Shown: positions 7,542 through 16,567 of the stretch, in pieces
Numbering within the stretch: position 1 is the stretch's first letter
How the letters are laid out: the number at the start of each line of letters is the position of its first letter
Source of the DNA: Pseudomonadales bacterium
Lineage (GTDB): Bacteria > Pseudomonadota > Gammaproteobacteria > Pseudomonadales > Porticoccaceae
Length of the DNA: 64,000 bases
Assembly (NCBI GenBank): GCA_024234435.1
Contig: JACKOF010000001.1
Location: 744,001 to 808,000 of the forward strand
Direction: 5' to 3'
Program-made: the position numbers and the translations under genes
Notes under the pieces: generated by a model
Databases searched by the model: none
Told to the model about the DNA's origin: nothing
The model's input: only the letters and a program-made list of their open reading frames with translations

Positions 7542-10010
7542 ATGTACATAACAGCCGCTGCGGCCACCGTTTCATTATTTTTACTGTTGTCGGCTACCTC
7601 GTTACCGCTGCAAGCGCAGTCAGAGGTCTCTGAAAAGTCGGCTCAGGCTGCTGCGCAGAGGATAGCCGAACACATGATGGCCACGCTGCCGCACTGTTTG
7701 AAGCTGGGAGCCTCTGCCTGGAACAGCAAGTTGACGAACGCTGGAGCGTACAAATACGGTCTGGTCGTCAACGTGATCCAGCCTTCGTGCAGCGCTGAGC
7801 AAGCTGGGTTACGGGTCGGCGATATGATCGTACGCTTTCACGGTAAGGCATTGTCGCAAGCGGCAAATCTGCCCCAGTTGGTGAGCACCGATCAACAATC
7901 GGGTGTGGAGCTGCATTATATTCGAACAGGAGAAGGGCTGCGCACGGCGCAAGTTACCTACGCCAGTAACCGGCCTGTGCAGAACAGCCAGCGGCGACAG
8001 GCAATGCTTCTGTCCGATGAACAACTGACGGCGCAATGTGAAATCCTCTTTGGGTACTTCACAGGCAGAAAAAGTCTTGACCCTTCGTCTTTGACGTCCT
8101 TCGCCGCGTGCGGCCCAGCGAAAAGCCCAGCCTACTGGTTCTATGACGCCGAGATAAAATATGAGCAGGCGAAGCAGGCCCGGACGGCCGGACAGCAGGA
8201 TAAGGCCAGTGAATTGATGCAGGCGGCCTCAAAGTCCTACGGTGTGGCCGATGACTATGGCAAGTCTGGTGCACAAAAGCGCGCGGCTGATGTTCTGGTT
8301 GAAAGTGAGTCTTTTCAGCGTGTTGAAGGCCTGGAAAGTCGCAAAATTCAGGACGCCCGTCTTCTCTATCAAGATGCCAGCGGCAAATATTACGGTGCTA
8401 TTGTCACCCATCGCAATGGTCGTCCGCGTCAGGCCAATCTCTACGAACAGGAATTAAAGATTTTTGTCGAACGCATACCGGATGCAAACGGCGTCTTCTT
8501 CAATGCATCACCAGCCAAAGCAAAGCCGCAGAAGGAGGCCCCGGCCCAGGACGGCCTGAACTATGGGGAGGATGAGATCGCCCGTATTGCAAACCATGTC
8601 CTGCCCAATATCGATCGCGTTTTTCCAGAATGGCGCGCGCATCCGATGTGGAAACACTATAAGGATCGCGTGATCGTCGAATTCTACATTCAGGGCCTGC
8701 ACCTGAAAACAACGCGGGATTTCGACTATTCAGACACCGCTGAAGATGCCGTATTCTGGATGTGGCTGAAGCGACAAGGCGGTGGCGGAACATGGCGTCC
8801 GGCCTATGAGGTGGACGGCTTGCTCGGCCACGCTGAAACCGTCGAACGCATCACTGTTGCAAGCGTTCTGGAACACCGCAAGCGTGTTGATGACGGCGTG
8901 AGTGATGACCGGAAAATGATCCTCGCCATGTTTGACCGCCACAAGACGGCGACCGCAAAAATACAGACTGACCTGCAGAATGCCTACGCCCGCAAGCTGG
9001 TCTCGGACCGGCGTTCCGGCATCGTTTACAAGCCCGGCTCCTATTGGAAGCAATATGCGAATTTCGACACGCCCCGCAACATCATTGAAGGCAACTTCCA
9101 CTTTATTGAACACCCAGCCGAATTTGCTGAAGCCTACCTTACCTATGTGTATCAGTACTATGAGGTCTGCGAACCTCACTTGCCAGCAGGCCGGAAATCC
9201 TACACCGCAACCTGGTTTGAAACGCGTTATGGCGTAACCTCACAGACCAGTTCCTCTTACGTTGAAATGGCTCCGCGGTTTGCGACAGCCTTTGAGAAAA
9301 TGGGGGATATCAAGTACAAGAAGGATACTTCCGCTTTCCTGATGTCGATCGTCAATTCCATGGGCGAGGTGGAAGGTCGTAATCCCTTTTCTTTTATTGG
9401 TGAAACACTGACGGGGCTGGCAAAGGATCTCGTTACCGATCGGGAAACAGCCCGTTTCCTGCGCACAGAAGGTTGCACCTCTCCGATCGTTCGGCAATAT
9501 GGCGAAAACCTGTGGCGCAGCGCGAATGGGCGGTCGTCTGCACAACGAGCAGGCGTCTCGTTTCCGGGGGCGGATGCAGCCAGCGCCGACTATGAGCGCG
9601 CAGACGTCCGCCGCTTTATGGATGAAACCATCGCTGCGCGCGCCCGCAACCCCGCTCCCAAAGAGCAGGGATATGCCTATTATGATGAAAATTTGGTCGC
9701 CTACCGGACCGGTATGGGCATGGCGAATGACGGCCGGCGTCAGGTTCCCGCTATGCGCACGGTCGGCCTCGAACTGGAAAAACGCGGCTATCCCGTACTC
9801 TACTGCAATTACGGCCCAACCGGCTTCTATGACAATGGCGAGTACAAGACCCTGAGTTATGCGTTCTGGTACGAGCAGAAGCCCGCCGAGCTGGACCGCC
9901 TGTTGGCTGCACGCACCAAAGAAACGGATGTCTATAAGGGGATGAAATATGCTATCTCGGTCTGCCCGACCAACAGCCTTGATGCGCTTGCGATTATCAA
10001 TGGGAAGTAA
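7542..10010 (+). CDS. Large exported PDZ-domain protein (paralogue A of the island family)
   Basis: A signal peptide (residues 1-26, ending LPLQAQ) is followed by a PDZ domain at about 68-145 (YGLVVNVIQPSCSAEQAGLR, then VGDMIVRFHGK). The middle is charged and helical. From about 490 comes the segment shared with the minus-strand protein at 19150-21384: IVYKPGSYWKQYANFD, IIEGNF, EFAEAYLTYV, YYEVCEPH, later GCTSPIVRQYGENLWRSANG and SAQRAG. The last 130 residues hold YCNYGPTGFYDNGEYKTLSY and form a further unknown domain. A good ribosome site (AAAGGAGA) precedes the ATG. It is 822 residues, exported, and starts 50 bases after the phosphoesterase. Function is unknown; a periplasmic scaffold or enzyme is possible. 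Confidence 0.8.
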   Translation: MYITAAAATVSLFLLLSATSLPLQAQSEVSEKSAQAAAQRIAEHMMATLPHCLKLGASAWNSKLTNAGAYKYGLVVNVIQPSCSAEQAGLRVGDMIVRFHGKALSQAANLPQLVSTDQQSGVELHYIRTGEGLRTAQVTYASNRPVQNSQRRQAMLLSDEQLTAQCEILFGYFTGRKSLDPSSLTSFAACGPAKSPAYWFYDAEIKYEQAKQARTAGQQDKASELMQAASKSYGVADDYGKSGAQKRAADVLVESESFQRVEGLESRKIQDARLLYQDASGKYYGAIVTHRNGRPRQANLYEQELKIFVERIPDANGVFFNASPAKAKPQKEAPAQDGLNYGEDEIARIANHVLPNIDRVFPEWRAHPMWKHYKDRVIVEFYIQGLHLKTTRDFDYSDTAEDAVFWMWLKRQGGGGTWRPAYEVDGLLGHAETVERITVASVLEHRKRVDDGVSDDRKMILAMFDRHKTATAKIQTDLQNAYARKLVSDRRSGIVYKPGSYWKQYANFDTPRNIIEGNFHFIEHPAEFAEAYLTYVYQYYEVCEPHLPAGRKSYTATWFETRYGVTSQTSSSYVEMAPRFATAFEKMGDIKYKKDTSAFLMSIVNSMGEVEGRNPFSFIGETLTGLAKDLVTDRETARFLRTEGCTSPIVRQYGENLWRSANGRSSAQRAGVSFPGADAASADYERADVRRFMDETIAARARNPAPKEQGYAYYDENLVAYRTGMGMANDGRRQVPAMRTVGLELEKRGYPVLYCNYGPTGFYDNGEYKTLSYAFWYEQKPAELDRLLAARTKETDVYKGMKYAISVCPTNSLDALAIINGK

Positions 10011-10137
10011 ATCTCGGCCTTGCTCCATTTCACGGGTCGAGGGCAGCTTGTTCGTTCAGATGCGGCCCTGCGAGATAGTTTCTTTACGGCATCACAGCTC
10101 AACGATGAACATGGTTTTTTCTTAGAGGTATTAAAGA

Positions 10138-11121
10138 GTGAATTCGGGAAACTTCTTGAATAAATCACTGATTGTAGTGGCCGCACTTGGTGCACTCGGT
10201 ATAGCCTTTGCCCAAAGCAAACTTACAGTGTTTGCAGATGACCGCACCGATGCGCCGCTTGCCGGCAAGGCATCACCTGCTTCTGAGAATCGCAAAAGCG
10301 GCGCTGGATGGGATACCCCATACAGATCATCTGAGGCTTTTCTGGAGCTGCCTAAGGCAATCAAAAAAAAGCCTGAGACGACCGGCTCCAATCAGACCCG
10401 AGCGGAACAAAACGTGCTTGAACCGACTGATCCCGTTGGTCAATATGAACTGGCCAAAGAATATACGGATAAGAATAACCCCAGATATGATATGCAGCAG
10501 GCCCTTTTCTGGTTCGAAAAAGCCGGGAATAAGGGACATGTCCGCGCACAAAGAGAAGTCGGTGATATTTATCGCTACGGTAAAGGTGTGGAAATAGACA
10601 CAGATAGAGCGCTCAGGTGGTATCAAGCGCCCACTACATTTTATATGAACGGCTTGAAGCTGATTGGCGGTACCAGAGAAGATATGGATGCCATGGACAA
10701 AGCTGCGATCGAGTTGATGGTCGCCAAGAAAAAAGCACGCGACGTACAGCCTAAAAAAGAAATGACGGCCTACGAGCTGGGGGAAGCTATCGGAACGATG
10801 CTGAAGTTTGGCAGTAAGAATAGCAGTAGTAACAACACCGCAAGCGCTCCAGCGGGTACTGTTAAGTATAGCCAACAAGTGAAAGCGTGCCGCGATGAAA
10901 CTATGAAGCACATAATCGAGTGTAAAAAAGTCACCGACTACCAGAATTGTGAAATGTGGGGGTGCCCGGAAATTATAGATTGCGACGCGCATTTAACATC
11001 TTGTGACGACCACGGCGCGCCCTATAACACCTCTAATGTTTTCTATTGCGATAAGCGTAACTGGAAAACACGGGATGAATCTATCGAGGTTGTCCTGCGA
11101 GAAACATGCGGAAATAAGTAA
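10138..11121 (+). CDS. Exported Sel1-repeat protein with cysteine-rich C-terminus
   Basis: The GTG at 10138 follows a purine-rich site (TTAGAGGT) and opens an N-terminal hydrophobic segment (SLIVVAALGALGIAFAQSK), a signal peptide or anchor. Two Sel1-like repeats occupy about 100-165 (QYELAKEYTDKN...QQALFWFEKAGNKGH, then AQREVGDIYRYGKGVEID). The last 85 residues hold about ten cysteines (for example YQNCEMWGCPEIIDC), which suggests a disulfide-bonded periplasmic domain. Sel1 repeats usually mediate protein contacts. The gene lies 127 bases after paralogue A in the same direction. The cysteine-rich domain was not recognised. Confidence 0.75.
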   Translation: MNSGNFLNKSLIVVAALGALGIAFAQSKLTVFADDRTDAPLAGKASPASENRKSGAGWDTPYRSSEAFLELPKAIKKKPETTGSNQTRAEQNVLEPTDPVGQYELAKEYTDKNNPRYDMQQALFWFEKAGNKGHVRAQREVGDIYRYGKGVEIDTDRALRWYQAPTTFYMNGLKLIGGTREDMDAMDKAAIELMVAKKKARDVQPKKEMTAYELGEAIGTMLKFGSKNSSSNNTASAPAGTVKYSQQVKACRDETMKHIIECKKVTDYQNCEMWGCPEIIDCDAHLTSCDDHGAPYNTSNVFYCDKRNWKTRDESIEVVLRETCGNK

Positions 11122-11404
11122 AGAAAGTGACGGGCAGGCAGGGGTTTGAACCTGCGTACCTTCCCTAAGTTCTTACGATCTCTATTGGAGTCTGTTGTAT
11201 TTAGGCGATCGTAGCAAGGCGAGTGGTAAATTGAGACCATATTGTTGCGGTTTCGAGGTGAATAATGGTGTCTATGTGCCGATAAATCGCGAAAATAGGG
11301 GGCGATTTAACGCCGCAGTAGATCAGTTCTAAGTCCGACAGGCTCCTAGTGATTATTCAGAGGCACATCTCTTTCACGTCATAATAGCAAAAAAGGATAT
11401 TGTT
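11122..11404. other. Non-coding gap with a perfect 8-bp hairpin
   Basis: No gene is seen. The inverted repeat TAAATCGC (11283-11290) and GCGATTTA (11302-11309) encloses an 11-base loop and has no following T-run, so it is not an ordinary terminator. Near 11135 a T-arm-like string (GGTTTGAACC) occurs but no complete tRNA could be folded by eye. The gap ends with a ribosome site (AAGGAT) for the next gene. Confidence 0.4.
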
Positions 11405-13228
11405 ATGGCACTGCTACACAATCAAAGGCCCACACTCTTTTTGGCATTCAATATCTTCTTCGTCAGCCTGCTGAGCCCTCTGACTGCTCAGGCGCAAAAG
11501 GTATGGGAATCAGACCAGCGGGTCTACACCAAGGTTGGCCGGGTGAATGTGCATATGGAAAAGAACTTTGCCCGCAATGCCGAGCCTGGCGATTTTTTTG
11601 TCAGTGCAACTGATAGCCAAACCAGCACCAGCGGTATTTTTCGGGGTGTATGTTCAGAGGTGGTGGCTGTCGATATTAGTCTGACCGATGTTCGTAAGGT
11701 AGATATAAGCAAATTTGCACAATCTCGTCGCGGCGCTGATTTACCCATTGATGCCACGCTAGCTGCCATGAGCCAATCACTGGCGGAACAGTGTGATCAA
11801 TTGCAGGTGATACGCCTGAGGTTTAATGCCATTAACGAACGTAAGCACGATTATTCCTACGCTGGCACCCTCACCAAAGACAATGGCTGGCGTCTACAAG
11901 ATGGCAAGATCGCCACGGATTACGACTCAGCTTACGTCTTCACCTTGCACATGCGGAGCCCCTTCAGCACCGCAGGCATTCAATACCAAGGTGGCTGTGA
12001 AAAAGACCCTATTCTGCTGCTTGAACCGCTTTACCAAAACAACACCGAGCGGGCGGCTGCCAAGCCTATCCCCATGAGTGACTATCTTTTTATTGCAAAA
12101 AAAATCTCAACTGCCTACACCAATGAATGCTCTGGTATTGTGCAGATACGCTATGCCTTAAACCCCATGCCCGATGACTATCTGTGTAAGACCGATGGCG
12201 ACTGCTTTATGGAAGCCAAGTTTAATCCCGCCGACGATGACCCATGGAATATCAGTACCCAGCAGTTCAAGCACAAGGAATATTACCACCCTATCACCGA
12301 TGCTAATGACATGTTCGAAGTGCTGGCGGCAGGCCGTTTTGACATTCTCAAAGACTATGATGGTTTCTTTCGCTTCTATTTCGAAAACTGGTTTGGAGCC
12401 TACTCCGATATGTGCAAAGCCCACATACAAAACCCCGTAGGCCGTAAGATACAGGTGGTTGAACGCACCTACGATAACGGCGTGCTGGTCGATGAAGACT
12501 TTGGTCCGGAGCGGCTGATCTGGGTAGAAAGCACCTATGCCAAAGATTACGACCGTTACTTTGGCTCCGCAAAATCCTGGGCTACCGCCTATGTATTGAA
12601 AAAAGTTATGAAGCAACAAAACAGCGCCAGAGGGCCCGTCAACGCGGTATTCAGCAGCTTCGGATTTTTGACTGGCACCATCAATCAACTTGAAGACATT
12701 ACCCGAGGCAACTGTAACAGTGACAAGTTGATCACAGCACAAACTAATATGATCAACTACGCTCGCCAGCAACCAGCAGCCATCACTAACCAATATCCCA
12801 CCGACAAAAAACCGCTAGTTAAATACGGTAAAAACGGCCCTTCAGCACCAGAGTTTACCGCCAAAATTCAACAAGAACGCCGCCATGCTAAGGCTATTCG
12901 CCAAAAGAATGAGGTGGAAACAATCGAGCAATGGCAGCAGCGTCAAGCCAAAATTCAGCATCAACCCAGGAACACGATATCACAACCGGCTGCCCGGGCT
13001 CCCAAAATTCGTGGCGGTTCACCGGCTGAGTTTCAAGATCGTAGCCAACTCCTCCAGGATCAGCAATCACGTGTCAGTACCAAAATGCAGGAGTTTCAGC
13101 AACGTATGGCGCAGGCCAGCAACCCTGGCGAGCGCCAGGCAATACAGGAGGAAATGCAGACCTATTTTGCCAACATCAAACAACAGCTACAGCAGGAGCT
13201 CATGGAGTTTGATCAGCGGCAGAGATAA
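11405..13228 (+). CDS. Exported unknown protein with Q-rich coiled-coil tail (paralogue C)
   Basis: The signal peptide is clear (LFLAFNIFFVSLLSPLTAQAQ). Residues 30-270 form an unknown domain with several cysteines. From about 290 the protein shows the island family pattern: YDGFFRFYFENWFGAYSDMC, a beta-like ERTYDNGVLVDEDFG, VESTYAKDYDRYF, then GNCNSDKLITAQTNMINYA near 450. The last 130 residues are rich in Gln, Arg and Glu and predicted coiled coil (for example QDQQSRVSTKMQEFQQRMAQ). The ATG has a good ribosome site. The stop at 13226-13228 abuts a truncated paralogue of another gene on the opposite strand, suggesting a recombination junction exactly at the gene end. Function is unknown. Confidence 0.75.
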   Translation: MALLHNQRPTLFLAFNIFFVSLLSPLTAQAQKVWESDQRVYTKVGRVNVHMEKNFARNAEPGDFFVSATDSQTSTSGIFRGVCSEVVAVDISLTDVRKVDISKFAQSRRGADLPIDATLAAMSQSLAEQCDQLQVIRLRFNAINERKHDYSYAGTLTKDNGWRLQDGKIATDYDSAYVFTLHMRSPFSTAGIQYQGGCEKDPILLLEPLYQNNTERAAAKPIPMSDYLFIAKKISTAYTNECSGIVQIRYALNPMPDDYLCKTDGDCFMEAKFNPADDDPWNISTQQFKHKEYYHPITDANDMFEVLAAGRFDILKDYDGFFRFYFENWFGAYSDMCKAHIQNPVGRKIQVVERTYDNGVLVDEDFGPERLIWVESTYAKDYDRYFGSAKSWATAYVLKKVMKQQNSARGPVNAVFSSFGFLTGTINQLEDITRGNCNSDKLITAQTNMINYARQQPAAITNQYPTDKKPLVKYGKNGPSAPEFTAKIQQERRHAKAIRQKNEVETIEQWQQRQAKIQHQPRNTISQPAARAPKIRGGSPAEFQDRSQLLQDQQSRVSTKMQEFQQRMAQASNPGERQAIQEEMQTYFANIKQQLQQELMEFDQRQR

Positions 13229-13389
13229 ATTGATCGTTTCGCCGAGATGCCCGGTCGCAAGCGTTTCATAGAGCTTGCTCTCGTAGAGAGCATTGATATA
13301 CGCACCGATATTGTCCGCAACCGAATACCCAAATTCTCCATAATTGGTGATCGGTACGGCCAGAGGATGTGGAGGATCTTTGGAGGCAT
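13226..13389 (-). pseudogene. 5' fragment of a paralogue of the 331-aa protein at 15572, frameshifted and truncated
   Basis: Reading the minus strand from ATG 13389, the first codons MPPK must shift by one base to continue as DPPHPLAVPITNYGEFGYSV, ADNIGAYINALYESKLYETL and ATGHLGETIN. This aligns with the start of the intact protein at 15572: MPTSQPHHPLAVSLYTVGEI, GYPIVDNMEAYLEALYDAGL, YETLAVGNPGEAVI. One A appears to have been lost after codon 3, and homology stops after about 55 codons, at the stop codon of the 11405 gene on the other strand. So it is a dead copy left by recombination. The function of the parent is unknown. Confidence 0.75.
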
Positions 13390-13420
13390 TCTTGTGCTTT
13401 CTGACTTTTTTTGCTCAATC

Positions 13421-13675
13421 TCAGTACGCAAATTCAGGCGTGCACGAGGACATAGACAAGTCTCCATCTGTCTGTGAGACTCTATCATATATTAACTGTT
13501 GACGTTCTTCCGTCAATTGTACTCTTGGTCGGTCAGAAGACGCTGCCTTATAGATTGGATGCACTCTCAACCGATCCGGCCTGAAGCGTGCATCCGGAAA
13601 GGGCTCGTTGTTCTCGATGTCAGTCAGTGTATAAAGCTGATGACCGGCATATGGAACGAGTAATAACCGAAAAGG
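13421..13675 (-). pseudogene. Possible 3' remnant of an unrecognised gene
   Basis: One minus-strand frame is open for 84 codons with protein-like composition (YAGHQLYTLTDIENNEPFPD, then LRVHPIYKAASSDRPRVQLT) and a stop at 13421-13423, but it has no start codon with a ribosome site and upstream stops close it at 13676. It lies 32 bases before the frameshifted fragment at 13226-13389, in the same direction, so the two may be the tail of one gene and the head of the next in a lost operon. I cannot name the family. Confidence 0.35.
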
Positions 13676-13770
13676 TTATTTGACGGATTCAGTGAAATTC
13701 CAGAGACTATTCAGGAGAATAGATTCTGTACGAATCTGAAAGATATTACTGCCAAGTTGAAAAAGAAGAT

Positions 13771-14676
13771 GTGACCGTGATTTTGAGCCGAATATTACTT
13801 GTACTTTCAGTCTTGGTAATTTCTGGGTGCTGGGAGTCCGACAGACTTTTGTTTGATGAGCAAGAGTTTACAGATCCGTGGAATGGAAGCTTTGACATGG
13901 CAATGCTTGCTCAAGCTGGCACAGGAGAAGGCCAGCCTGTCACTTTTGTCCCAGAAGGAAAATGGTTCAAGATAATCGACGCCAAAGGAGATTCAGTACT
14001 GATGGCGTTCGTGCGGGGTGAATATGCGGAGCAGACGCGCCATCATAAGTATCTGACTGTAATTATTGACGAAGAAGGTCAGGAAAAGACCTACAAATAT
14101 GGTATCGGGAAATTAGCTCATGATGACCGAGAGCTCGGCGTTTGTGGGCTTGCAAACACTGTCGAAGTCACGAACCGCTCCACGCTGATTTCTGCCATGC
14201 ACAATGCTGTGCGGGCCGAAGCAAATGGCGCAGAGCAAACTTTGACATGCGGTAGATTTTTCGAAATCACGCCAATGAAAGGCGAACAGCACCCATCGCA
14301 AACAGACATCCTGCGGAATAAGCAAAAAGCACTGCGTGACATGGAAGAGGCAGCGAAGGCTGCGCACTCCGCAGGTCGTTCAACTCTCGCGCAGCGATTT
14401 GTCCAGCTTGTAGGTCCCGATGTTGAGTGCGCAGGCTCTTATCTTGGAAAGGTTGCCTTTCCACAGCAAGATCAGGATGGATACTGGAAACTGATGGTCA
14501 TCTATTTGGGTGACCATAAGAGTGATATGACTCACAGCCGTGATTTTGCAGCCTGTGGTGAAGCTGTCCTGGCAGCACGGAGAAGTATTGGGTTTACGAA
14601 ACTGAATGTGCCTTACAGAATAATCGCGTTTGATCGCAATTTTCAGATTTTTCTCGATTCAGGCGTTACGCAGTGA
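13771..14676 (+). CDS. Lipoprotein of unknown function, 301 aa
   Basis: The N-terminus ends in VLSVLVISGCWESD, a lipobox (ISGC), so the protein is a membrane-anchored lipoprotein. The start is a GTG at 13771 or the next GTG at 13777; both follow AAAAAGAAGA, and the second leaves a more typical signal length. The mature part is mixed alpha/beta with cysteines at CGLAN, LTCGR, VECAG and FAACGE, possibly two disulfides, and a helical linker (KQKALRDMEEAAKAAHSAG). No family was recognised. The stop overlaps the next gene's possible GTG start, so the two form a unit. Confidence 0.65.
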   Translation: MTVILSRILLVLSVLVISGCWESDRLLFDEQEFTDPWNGSFDMAMLAQAGTGEGQPVTFVPEGKWFKIIDAKGDSVLMAFVRGEYAEQTRHHKYLTVIIDEEGQEKTYKYGIGKLAHDDRELGVCGLANTVEVTNRSTLISAMHNAVRAEANGAEQTLTCGRFFEITPMKGEQHPSQTDILRNKQKALRDMEEAAKAAHSAGRSTLAQRFVQLVGPDVECAGSYLGKVAFPQQDQDGYWKLMVIYLGDHKSDMTHSRDFAACGEAVLAARRSIGFTKLNVPYRIIAFDRNFQIFLDSGVTQ

Positions 14677-14693
14677 AGCACAGGAGACATCTT

Positions 14694-15191
14694 ATGCACA
14701 GAGTTTCTACTTTCATACTCGCCGCGTCTTTGTTAGTGCAGTCACTTATCGCCTTGCCAGCGAGAGGTCAAACTGACAACGAAAGCAAAAACATTAGGCG
14801 AGAAACGGTCCTTACCGGGAAATGGGAGAGCTTTCGAATAGCACCTGGCCGGGTGGCCCGCCCGCGGTGTATTACTGCGTTCGAAGGCATTCTCGCCAAT
14901 CCACTTTACAGGTCGCGCCTGCCCGAAGACGCGTTGAGGTATGAGAGTCCGCTGGAAGTCAGCCCCAATCCTAATGGTCTCCAATATCAATCTGAATATT
15001 ATATTTTTTTGTCTTTTGAAGGTTATGAACTTCTCGTTTCCTGTAACGTTGAAGGCACGAACACATTTGACATGCGTTTTACACTTGCCGTTGAAGCACG
15101 CCCTTTCAGTAGTTATAAAGGTGATGATCTGAATTCTATTGTACGGTCGCATCTATCGTGGATCAAAAATCGCTCCATGTTTATGGAGTAG
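14694..15191 (+). CDS. Exported protein of unknown function, 165 aa
   Basis: I chose the ATG at 14694, which has AGGAG eight bases upstream, over a GTG at 14673 that overlaps the previous stop. The protein then begins MHRVSTFILAASLLVQSLIA and ends its signal peptide at ALPARG|QTD. The mature part of about 140 residues is probably a single beta-rich domain with two cysteines (RPRCITAFEG and LLVSCNVEG), which could form a disulfide. It follows the lipoprotein by 17 bases and is probably exported with it. The family was not recognised. Confidence 0.65.
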   Translation: MHRVSTFILAASLLVQSLIALPARGQTDNESKNIRRETVLTGKWESFRIAPGRVARPRCITAFEGILANPLYRSRLPEDALRYESPLEVSPNPNGLQYQSEYYIFLSFEGYELLVSCNVEGTNTFDMRFTLAVEARPFSSYKGDDLNSIVRSHLSWIKNRSMFME

Positions 15192-15313
15192 CGTGTATAT
15201 CTACTACGGACTGGGTGGTTGGATTTTCGAAAGAGGGTAAACTGCTCAAACCGAGATACTACTGAAAATAGATTATTTCCAGGCTCTAATGGAAGAAAAC
15301 AGGATAAAACACC

Positions 15314-15523
15314 ATGCGTTCAGTCTTTCGTCATCCTAAAACCCAATCAGAACGCAAAGGGGATCATGCCCTGAGTGCTGATCAGACAGATCAGGTGCCC
15401 AATATTAAAGCGCGTGCCAGAGGTCTAAAAAAAGGCCTGTTGCCGACAGAGCGAGATGATAAACAGCCAGCATCGTCAAAAGACCGTTGGCGGAGTGGCC
15501 GAACAAAGAAACCTAAACACTAA
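15314..15523 (+). CDS. Small basic protein, 69 aa
   Basis: The protein is short, highly basic and probably unstructured: it starts MRSVFRHPKTQSERKGDHAL and ends RWRSGRTKKPKH. A ribosome site (CAGGAT) precedes the ATG. It resembles small Arg/Lys-rich proteins commonly annotated as hypothetical in gammaproteobacteria and beginning with a similar R-H-x-K-T-Q-x-E-R motif; that likeness is from memory. Nucleic-acid binding would fit the charge but is not shown. It stands 48 bases before the 331-residue gene and may be co-transcribed. Confidence 0.6.
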   Translation: MRSVFRHPKTQSERKGDHALSADQTDQVPNIKARARGLKKGLLPTERDDKQPASSKDRWRSGRTKKPKH

Positions 15524-15571
15524 GCCATATCGAAAAGGCTTTTCTCAGATTTCACAAGGTGAGTTGTAGCG

Positions 15572-16567
15572 ATGCCAACCAGTCAGCCACATCACCCGCT
15601 TGCTGTTTCGCTGTACACCGTTGGCGAGATTGGTTATCCCATCGTAGATAATATGGAAGCCTACCTGGAGGCCCTTTACGACGCCGGACTTTACGAAACT
15701 CTAGCAGTAGGGAATCCGGGAGAAGCTGTGATTCGCAATCTTGCCGAAGCGTACGGCATGATTGCTGAAATTATCTTCTGGCAAGAGGACTTGGTCTATG
15801 ACCAAGCGCTTAAAGCCCTGCCGCTATTTGTTGAGTATGTGACTGAGCTGCAACTGAGTCTAGGTGATTTGCATCATCTCACCGAGATTGTGACAAGCTT
15901 TTTCGATTGGGAAACCGACGGAGAAGGGCCGGACCATCTCGATAAGTTAAAGCCTTCAATACAGTCTTTAACCAACCTGTTCAATCAGGATGAGTATAAA
16001 AGTGCGATCTACAGCGCGTTGGCAGAGTACTCCTATAAAGATGTCGATGATCTTATCGGCATGGCGCACTGGTTCTATGGCGAAGATGAGTTTGAACTGT
16101 TTTTTAGTTGCGCGCAGCATTATCCATTGCGTGCCTTGTCCAATTCTTACTGGCTTATCGACCTCAATGAGGAACAGTGTCAGCGTTTTATTACCTGGGC
16201 ACGATGCTTTATGCCATCGGAGCGTTTGGATAAAGCACTTTCCCGGACGCAGGCTTATACGGAAGTAGAAGAAAGGATTCTGGATCGGGTGATCTTTCAT
16301 GAGGAATCTCTGCTTAAAAATCAGAATGACCGTCGAGACTTTGCCATCTGGGGAATGTGTTCTGATGATTTACTCATGGCGCTTAATTCTGCCTATCTCC
16401 TTAGTGGTTTAGCCGTTCCTCTTTGGCCTGTAGGAAGTAAAGCCGTCATCATTGATCTACTGGCTGAAGTAGAGCCGCACTGGATGTCAGTAAGGAAAAA
16501 AGACGGTAAAACCGAATACGTTAAGTCGCAATATTGGTTGAGAGAGCTATTGGGAAGGGTGACTTGA
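15572..16567 (+). CDS. Acidic protein of unknown function, 331 aa (intact paralogue of the 13226 fragment)
   Basis: The protein is soluble, acidic and mainly helical, with no signal peptide or membrane segment. A good ribosome site (AAGGTGAG) precedes the ATG. Notable stretches are VGEIGYPIVDNMEAYLEALY near the start, which is conserved in the broken copy at 13226-13389, and YWLIDLNEEQCQRFITWARC in the middle. The occurrence of two copies within 3 kb, one dead, is typical of immunity-like or accessory genes that duplicate with their partners, but that role is only a guess. The stop overlaps the next start at 16564. Confidence 0.65.
   Translation: MPTSQPHHPLAVSLYTVGEIGYPIVDNMEAYLEALYDAGLYETLAVGNPGEAVIRNLAEAYGMIAEIIFWQEDLVYDQALKALPLFVEYVTELQLSLGDLHHLTEIVTSFFDWETDGEGPDHLDKLKPSIQSLTNLFNQDEYKSAIYSALAEYSYKDVDDLIGMAHWFYGEDEFELFFSCAQHYPLRALSNSYWLIDLNEEQCQRFITWARCFMPSERLDKALSRTQAYTEVEERILDRVIFHEESLLKNQNDRRDFAIWGMCSDDLLMALNSAYLLSGLAVPLWPVGSKAVIIDLLAEVEPHWMSVRKKDGKTEYVKSQYWLRELLGRVT

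Noticed and set aside
11130..11165. T-arm-like string that could be part of a tRNA
   Set aside because: Only the GGTTTGAACC part fits; no acceptor stem, anticodon arm or full cloverleaf could be found on either strand.
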